The notes under the pieces were generated by a model, which was not told the DNA's origin, did not search any database, and worked only from the letters and a program-made list of their open reading frames with translations. Below, in pieces: positions 5,713 through 7,888 of a stretch of 7,888 nt of DNA. The stretch covers positions 1 to 7,888 of the forward strand of contig SKSH01000208.1 in assembly GCA_007118075.1 (NCBI GenBank), written 5' to 3'. Position 1 is the first letter of the stretch. Each line of letters opens with the position of its first letter. This DNA comes from Halobacteriales archaeon. GTDB lineage: Archaea > Halobacteriota > Halobacteria > Halobacteriales > SKSH01. The position numbers were made by a program, and so were the translations under genes.

Positions 5713-6399
5713 GTGGCGACCACGACCGTAACCCTGGACTGGTTGGGTCTGGCAACCCCGGATGTATCGGAGCTGGTGGCGTATTATGAGTCCACGTTCG
5801 GGCTCGAGGCCATCGACGATCCACCGTGTCCAAAAGCTTCTGTTGGCTTCTCGTTAGGTGATGGTTGGCTGGTAACTCGCCCGTACACCACCCTCCCAAG
5901 TGGCGGTGTCCATACCCACTTCGCGATCAGTATCACCGAGTCGGCGTACGACCAGCTCTATGAGTCGCTCGATACGCCGGTAGAGCGGACCTTCGGTGGC
6001 CAACGTTCGCTTTATCATTTCGATCCAGCCGGTCATTGTGTCGAGTTCGGTGAGCGTCCAGCACTCGATTCGGCAGTCGGCCCGATCTTCGAGGTCGTCC
6101 TCGAGGTGGCATCACTGGATATAGCGATTGAGCGCTATCGCCAACTCGGGTTCGAACCGCTCGATCGCGGGTCAGATCGGCCGCGATGTCGGTTACGAGG
6201 GCCGTTCGACCTGGAGCTATGGGAACCGCATCTGGGAATCGCCGATGCGCGTGGTGGGTGTCACGTCGACCTCGGCATCACGGTCGAGGATGCGAACGCT
6301 GCAGCGGCTGTGCTCGGCCAGTCCGAGCTACCGGAGATTGATAATCGTCTGTTCGTCAGGGATCCAGATGGCCACACCTGGTGGGTGGCCGATGCTTAA
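5713..6399 (+). CDS. VOC (glyoxalase/dioxygenase superfamily) protein, two modules
   Basis: A 228-residue cytosolic protein made of two VOC modules, about 5-115 and 125-228. Module 1 has LDWLGLATPDVSELVAYYES (8-27), GGVHTHFAI (64-72) and LYHFDPAGHCVEFGE (100-114). Module 2 has FEVVLEVASLDIAIERYRQLGF (126-147), GCHVDLGIT (182-190) and LFVRDPDGHTWWV (213-225). VOC proteins bind a divalent metal through His and Glu in paired modules and act as glyoxalases, extradiol dioxygenases or resistance proteins. Here the usual first-strand His is replaced (LDW), while H67/H69 and E111 remain, so the reaction cannot be predicted. I chose GTG at 5713; GTG at 5707 is equally possible. The same frame is open back to 5323, but that part overlaps the divergent gene and has no VOC character. 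Homologues of this two-module form occur in haloarchaea as unassigned VOC proteins. Confidence 0.83.
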   Translation: MATTTVTLDWLGLATPDVSELVAYYESTFGLEAIDDPPCPKASVGFSLGDGWLVTRPYTTLPSGGVHTHFAISITESAYDQLYESLDTPVERTFGGQRSLYHFDPAGHCVEFGERPALDSAVGPIFEVVLEVASLDIAIERYRQLGFEPLDRGSDRPRCRLRGPFDLELWEPHLGIADARGGCHVDLGITVEDANAAAAVLGQSELPEIDNRLFVRDPDGHTWWVADA

Positions 6400-6710
6400 T
6401 CGAGTCGGCTGGTATCGACCGCCATCGCCGGTGGGGTGATGATGAGGAAGCCTCGAAAGTGAACGAGTTCTCCACCGATTTCGTAGACGTCGCGCGCGAA
6501 GCCGGCGGCGAGATCGTTGAGATCTCCCTCGATAGCGAGCACGAGGACGCGCCCTGCTTCGATCGAACCAATCCATTCTTCTGGGTCTGTTGAACCATCG
6601 AGCACGCCGAGTTCGACACCATCTGCCTCAACGGTGCTCTTTTCGATTGGTGCCTCCTCGTCCTCGAGTTGCTCCTCGACGGTTCGCAGATCGAGGTCGA
6701 AATCCTCCAT
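6396..6710 (-). CDS. DUF5779-like haloarchaeal protein, possibly SepF-like
   Basis: A 104-residue acidic protein starting at the ATG at 6710. An acidic N-terminal tail (1-28, MEDFDLDLRTVEEQLEDEEA) is followed by a compact alpha/beta domain: VELGVLDGSTDPEEW (32-46), GRVLVLAIEGDLNDLAAGFARDV (53-75), GGELVHFRGFLIITPP (79-94) and a short end. It matches my recollection of the haloarchaeal family DUF5779, for which no function is established. The pattern of strand, short helix, V-L-V strand, long helix, G-x-x-V strand, then F-x-x-TP is reminiscent of SepF/DUF552 cell-division proteins; this is an inference. A TATA-like element lies about 27 bases upstream. It follows the DUF5799-like gene after 55 bases. 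Its stop overlaps that of the convergent VOC gene in the shared TTAA. Confidence 0.75.
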   Translation of the reverse strand: MEDFDLDLRTVEEQLEDEEAPIEKSTVEADGVELGVLDGSTDPEEWIGSIEAGRVLVLAIEGDLNDLAAGFARDVYEIGGELVHFRGFLIITPPAMAVDTSRLD

Positions 6711-6713
6711 GGT

Positions 6714-6724
6714 CTCTTAAAGAG
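6714..6724. promoter_or_regulatory. Palindrome between the TATA element and start of the DUF5779-like gene
   Basis: CTCTT-A-AAGAG is a perfect 5+1+5 palindrome lying 4 to 14 bases before the ATG at 6710. If the mRNA is leaderless it would sit just upstream of the transcription start, a typical place for an operator. It could also be chance. Confidence 0.3.
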
Positions 6725-6734
6725 GCGGTTGCTG

Positions 6735-6741
6735 AAAAAGG
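6735..6741 (-). promoter_or_regulatory. TATA-like element for the DUF5779-like gene
   Basis: On the minus strand this reads CCTTTTT, roughly 27 bases upstream of the ATG at 6710. The T-run could instead act as a terminator for the upstream DUF5799-like gene; the two readings are not exclusive. Confidence 0.4.
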
Positions 6742-6765
6742 CTCTCACGTCATCGGTCCGGTTGT

Positions 6766-7203
6766 TCAGGGATCAGGCGCGACAGCAGCACAGATCGACT
6801 CCCACTCCGAACGGCTCCGCATGATACCCTCGAGGAACGCGGTGTACTCGAGTACCAACGCTTCAGCATCCTTTCGACGATCTGCCTGGGACGAGTCGCC
6901 ACGCAGAGCGCCGAGGAGTCGGTCGAGGATGCCACCACCTGCTCTACCACCGGTCGCTCCCTCGTAGGGGTCGATTGCCTTCAGCTCCCTACTGGCACTG
7001 AGCGCATCATCGAGCTTATCGAGAACGGGGACGAGCTCTGCATCATCGGGATCGGACGGATCGTCGATTTCGTAGCTGATCACCGACATGATCAGTTCCC
7101 ATTCAGCACTCGAGAACTGTGACTCCAGTACCCGGTCGTTGAACGACTGATCGGCTGCCATTCGGAACCCGATGAGTTGGTCTGATGGGACTGCGGTTGA
7201 CAT
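6766..7203 (-). CDS. DUF5799-like haloarchaeal protein
   Basis: A 145-residue acidic soluble protein started at the ATG at 7203. The frame is open further upstream to 7332, but that part lies inside the OsmC gene and is basic and non-conserved. The N-terminal half carries LIGFRMAADQSFNDRVLESQFSSAEWELIMSVISYEIDDPSDPDDAEL (10-57), very close to the R-M-x-x-DQ-F / SQFSS-x-EW / EIE-x-P pattern that I associate with DUF5799, a family known only from haloarchaea with no assigned function. A short Gly-rich segment (GATGGRAGGG, 82-91) follows, shorter than in typical members. The end is a charged helical region (about 104-140). It begins 13 bases after the OsmC stop with no promoter or ribosome-binding site of its own, so it is probably co-transcribed with the OsmC gene. 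Confidence 0.8.
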   Translation of the reverse strand: MSTAVPSDQLIGFRMAADQSFNDRVLESQFSSAEWELIMSVISYEIDDPSDPDDAELVPVLDKLDDALSASRELKAIDPYEGATGGRAGGGILDRLLGALRGDSSQADRRKDAEALVLEYTAFLEGIMRSRSEWESICAAVAPDP

Positions 7204-7216
7204 GGAGGGTTGGGGT

Positions 7217-7615
7217 TCAGTCGAGCTGATGGCCGTCGATTGTGACCGTGGCGTGTAGCTCTCCCTTGAGTGCGTCGTGTACTTTACAAAGGGCGTTCGC
7301 CCGTGCGACCGTCGCGTTTGCATCATCCGCATCCAAGCCGGTGTCGGTCGTCACGGTGAATGTGACCGACTCGAGCTTGCCATCATCGTTGGTGTCCCCC
7401 TCAGCCTCGATCTCGATGGTCCCGAGCTCACTGACATCGGCCCGTTCTGCACCAACCCGTAGCGCCGGGATGTAACAGGCGGCGTATGCTGACAGCAACG
7501 ACTCGAGGGTATCCGGTGCACCCTCGCCGGTTGGGTCGATATCCAGTGCGAATGCACGGATGGTTGACGTACTCTCGAAGCCTTCGGTAGAGCGAGTTGA
7601 TACGGTGATGGACAT
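7217..7615 (-). CDS. OsmC-family peroxiredoxin-like protein
   Basis: A 132-residue protein with the OsmC/Ohr fold. The family reduces organic or other hydroperoxides with a cysteine pair in the cytosol. The probable peroxidatic cysteine is C47 in SLLSAYAACYIPALRVGAER (39-58), at the start of the central helix. The second is C110 in ANALCKVHDALKGE (106-119), where family members have the C-P-[IV]-[HS] type motif. The N-terminal beta-sheet region (STRSTEGFESTSTIRAF) and final strand HATVTIDGH also fit. I chose the ATG at 7615: it has AAGGA a few bases upstream and a TATA-like element about 30 bases upstream, whereas the longer frame begins with TTG at 7627. The DUF5799-like gene follows after 13 bases. 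It is closer to the general OsmC-like group than to classic Ohr; the peroxide substrate is unknown. Confidence 0.88.
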   Translation of the reverse strand: MSITVSTRSTEGFESTSTIRAFALDIDPTGEGAPDTLESLLSAYAACYIPALRVGAERADVSELGTIEIEAEGDTNDDGKLESVTFTVTTDTGLDADDANATVARANALCKVHDALKGELHATVTIDGHQLD

Positions 7616-7642
7616 CGTGTCCTTCAATGCGCAGCCGACGAT

Positions 7643-7648
7643 GAAAGG
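7643..7648 (-). promoter_or_regulatory. Possible TATA-like element for the OsmC gene
   Basis: On the minus strand this reads CCTTTC, about 30 bases upstream of the ATG at 7615 and inside the 51-base gap after the UPF0173 gene. It suggests a separate promoter for OsmC-DUF5799, but is a weak match. Confidence 0.35.
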
Positions 7649-7666
7649 CCTACCGCTCGATTGGTG

Positions 7667-7888
7667 CTATTCGCTGATTAGCTCACCGAGGTCGACGGTC
7701 TCGTCCCCATCGATGACATAGACCTCTGCACTGGCACCGGTTGCGTCTACCTCACGGACGAACCGATTTGGATTGACCTCGATCGGTGGGAACGTATCGT
7801 AGTGCATCGGGAAGGCCACATCCACCCCGAGCCAGTCTGCGGCGATGGCGGCCTGGACCGGCCCCATCGTGAAGTGATCGCCGATCGG
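7667..7888 (-). CDS. UPF0173 metal-dependent hydrolase (C-terminal fragment)
   Basis: The last 73 residues of a protein that starts beyond the right edge of the window. The visible part begins PIGDHFTMGPVQAAIAADW and contains AFPMHYDTFPPIEVNP, the signature C-terminal part of UPF0173 (YtkL-type) metallo-beta-lactamase-fold hydrolases, which are about 225-245 residues when complete. The His of HYDTFP is expected to be a metal ligand; the HxHxDH motif would be upstream, outside the window. These are predicted cytosolic metal-dependent hydrolases of unknown natural substrate. It reads toward the OsmC gene on the same strand with 51 bases between. The family call is secure and nothing looks broken in the part seen. 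Confidence 0.9.
   Translation of the reverse strand, partial: PIGDHFTMGPVQAAIAADWLGVDVAFPMHYDTFPPIEVNPNRFVREVDATGASAEVYVIDGDETVDLGELISE

Noticed and set aside
6590..6967. 125-residue plus-strand frame spanning the gap between the DUF5779-like and DUF5799-like genes.
   Set aside because: Strongly basic and Pro/Arg-rich, opposite two well-supported genes, with no promoter.
7204..7332. N-terminal extension of the DUF5799-like protein.
   Set aside because: It lies within the OsmC coding region, is basic and Ser/Arg-rich, and the family start fits the ATG at 7203.
1..7888. Mobile element, prophage or defence island.
   Set aside because: No transposase, integrase, terminal inverted repeats, toxin-antitoxin or nuclease genes; gene content is housekeeping with uniform composition.

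Overview
The window looks like chromosomal DNA from a halophilic archaeon of the class Halobacteria. The predicted proteins are rich in Asp and Glu and poor in Lys. Several belong to families seen mainly or only in haloarchaea (AglJ, archaeal DacZ, DUF5799-like and DUF5779-like proteins). Most start codons have no leader: a TATA-like element lies about 27-30 bases upstream of the start, as expected for leaderless archaeal transcripts. GC content, judged by eye, is in the mid to high fifties, low for a haloarchaeon. I see no rRNA, tRNA, CRISPR array, transposase or phage gene. The region reads as compact housekeeping chromosome.

Layout. (1) At 1-299 (minus) is the N-terminal part of a DUF255/YyaL thioredoxin-fold protein, divergent from purD (384-1712, plus; glycinamide ribonucleotide synthetase). 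(2) purD converges, with only 7 bases between, on a minus-strand pair: dacZ (2495-3307, diadenylate cyclase) followed by an MscS-type channel gene (1720-2520). These two overlap by 26 bases and are presumably co-translated. (3) dacZ is divergent from aglJ (3459-4391, plus; glycosyltransferase of S-layer N-glycosylation). The 151-base region between them has a TATA element for each gene and an 8-base direct repeat spaced 22 bases apart. (4) After aglJ comes a 124-base gene-free stretch holding two copies of a 34-base imperfect direct repeat. (5) A minus-strand pair follows: a protein that looks like a degenerate metallo-beta-lactamase fold (4979-5635), then a 138-aa protein that I suggest is a degenerate JAMM/MPN-like protein (4516-4932). 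(6) A two-module VOC protein (5713-6399, plus) converges on a DUF5779-like protein (6396-6710, minus), and their stop codons share the bases TTAA. (7) Upstream on the minus strand are a DUF5799-like protein (6766-7203), an OsmC-family protein (7217-7615) and the C-terminal end of a UPF0173 metal-dependent hydrolase (7667-7888).

Functionally, the best-supported units are the dacZ-mscS pair (second messenger plus osmotic release channel) and the OsmC-DUF5799 pair. I found no clear new defence or mobile system. The most interesting leads are two small proteins that look like degenerate relatives of known folds (JAMM-like and SepF-like), an MscS channel that ends just after its beta domain, and the repeats flanking aglJ.
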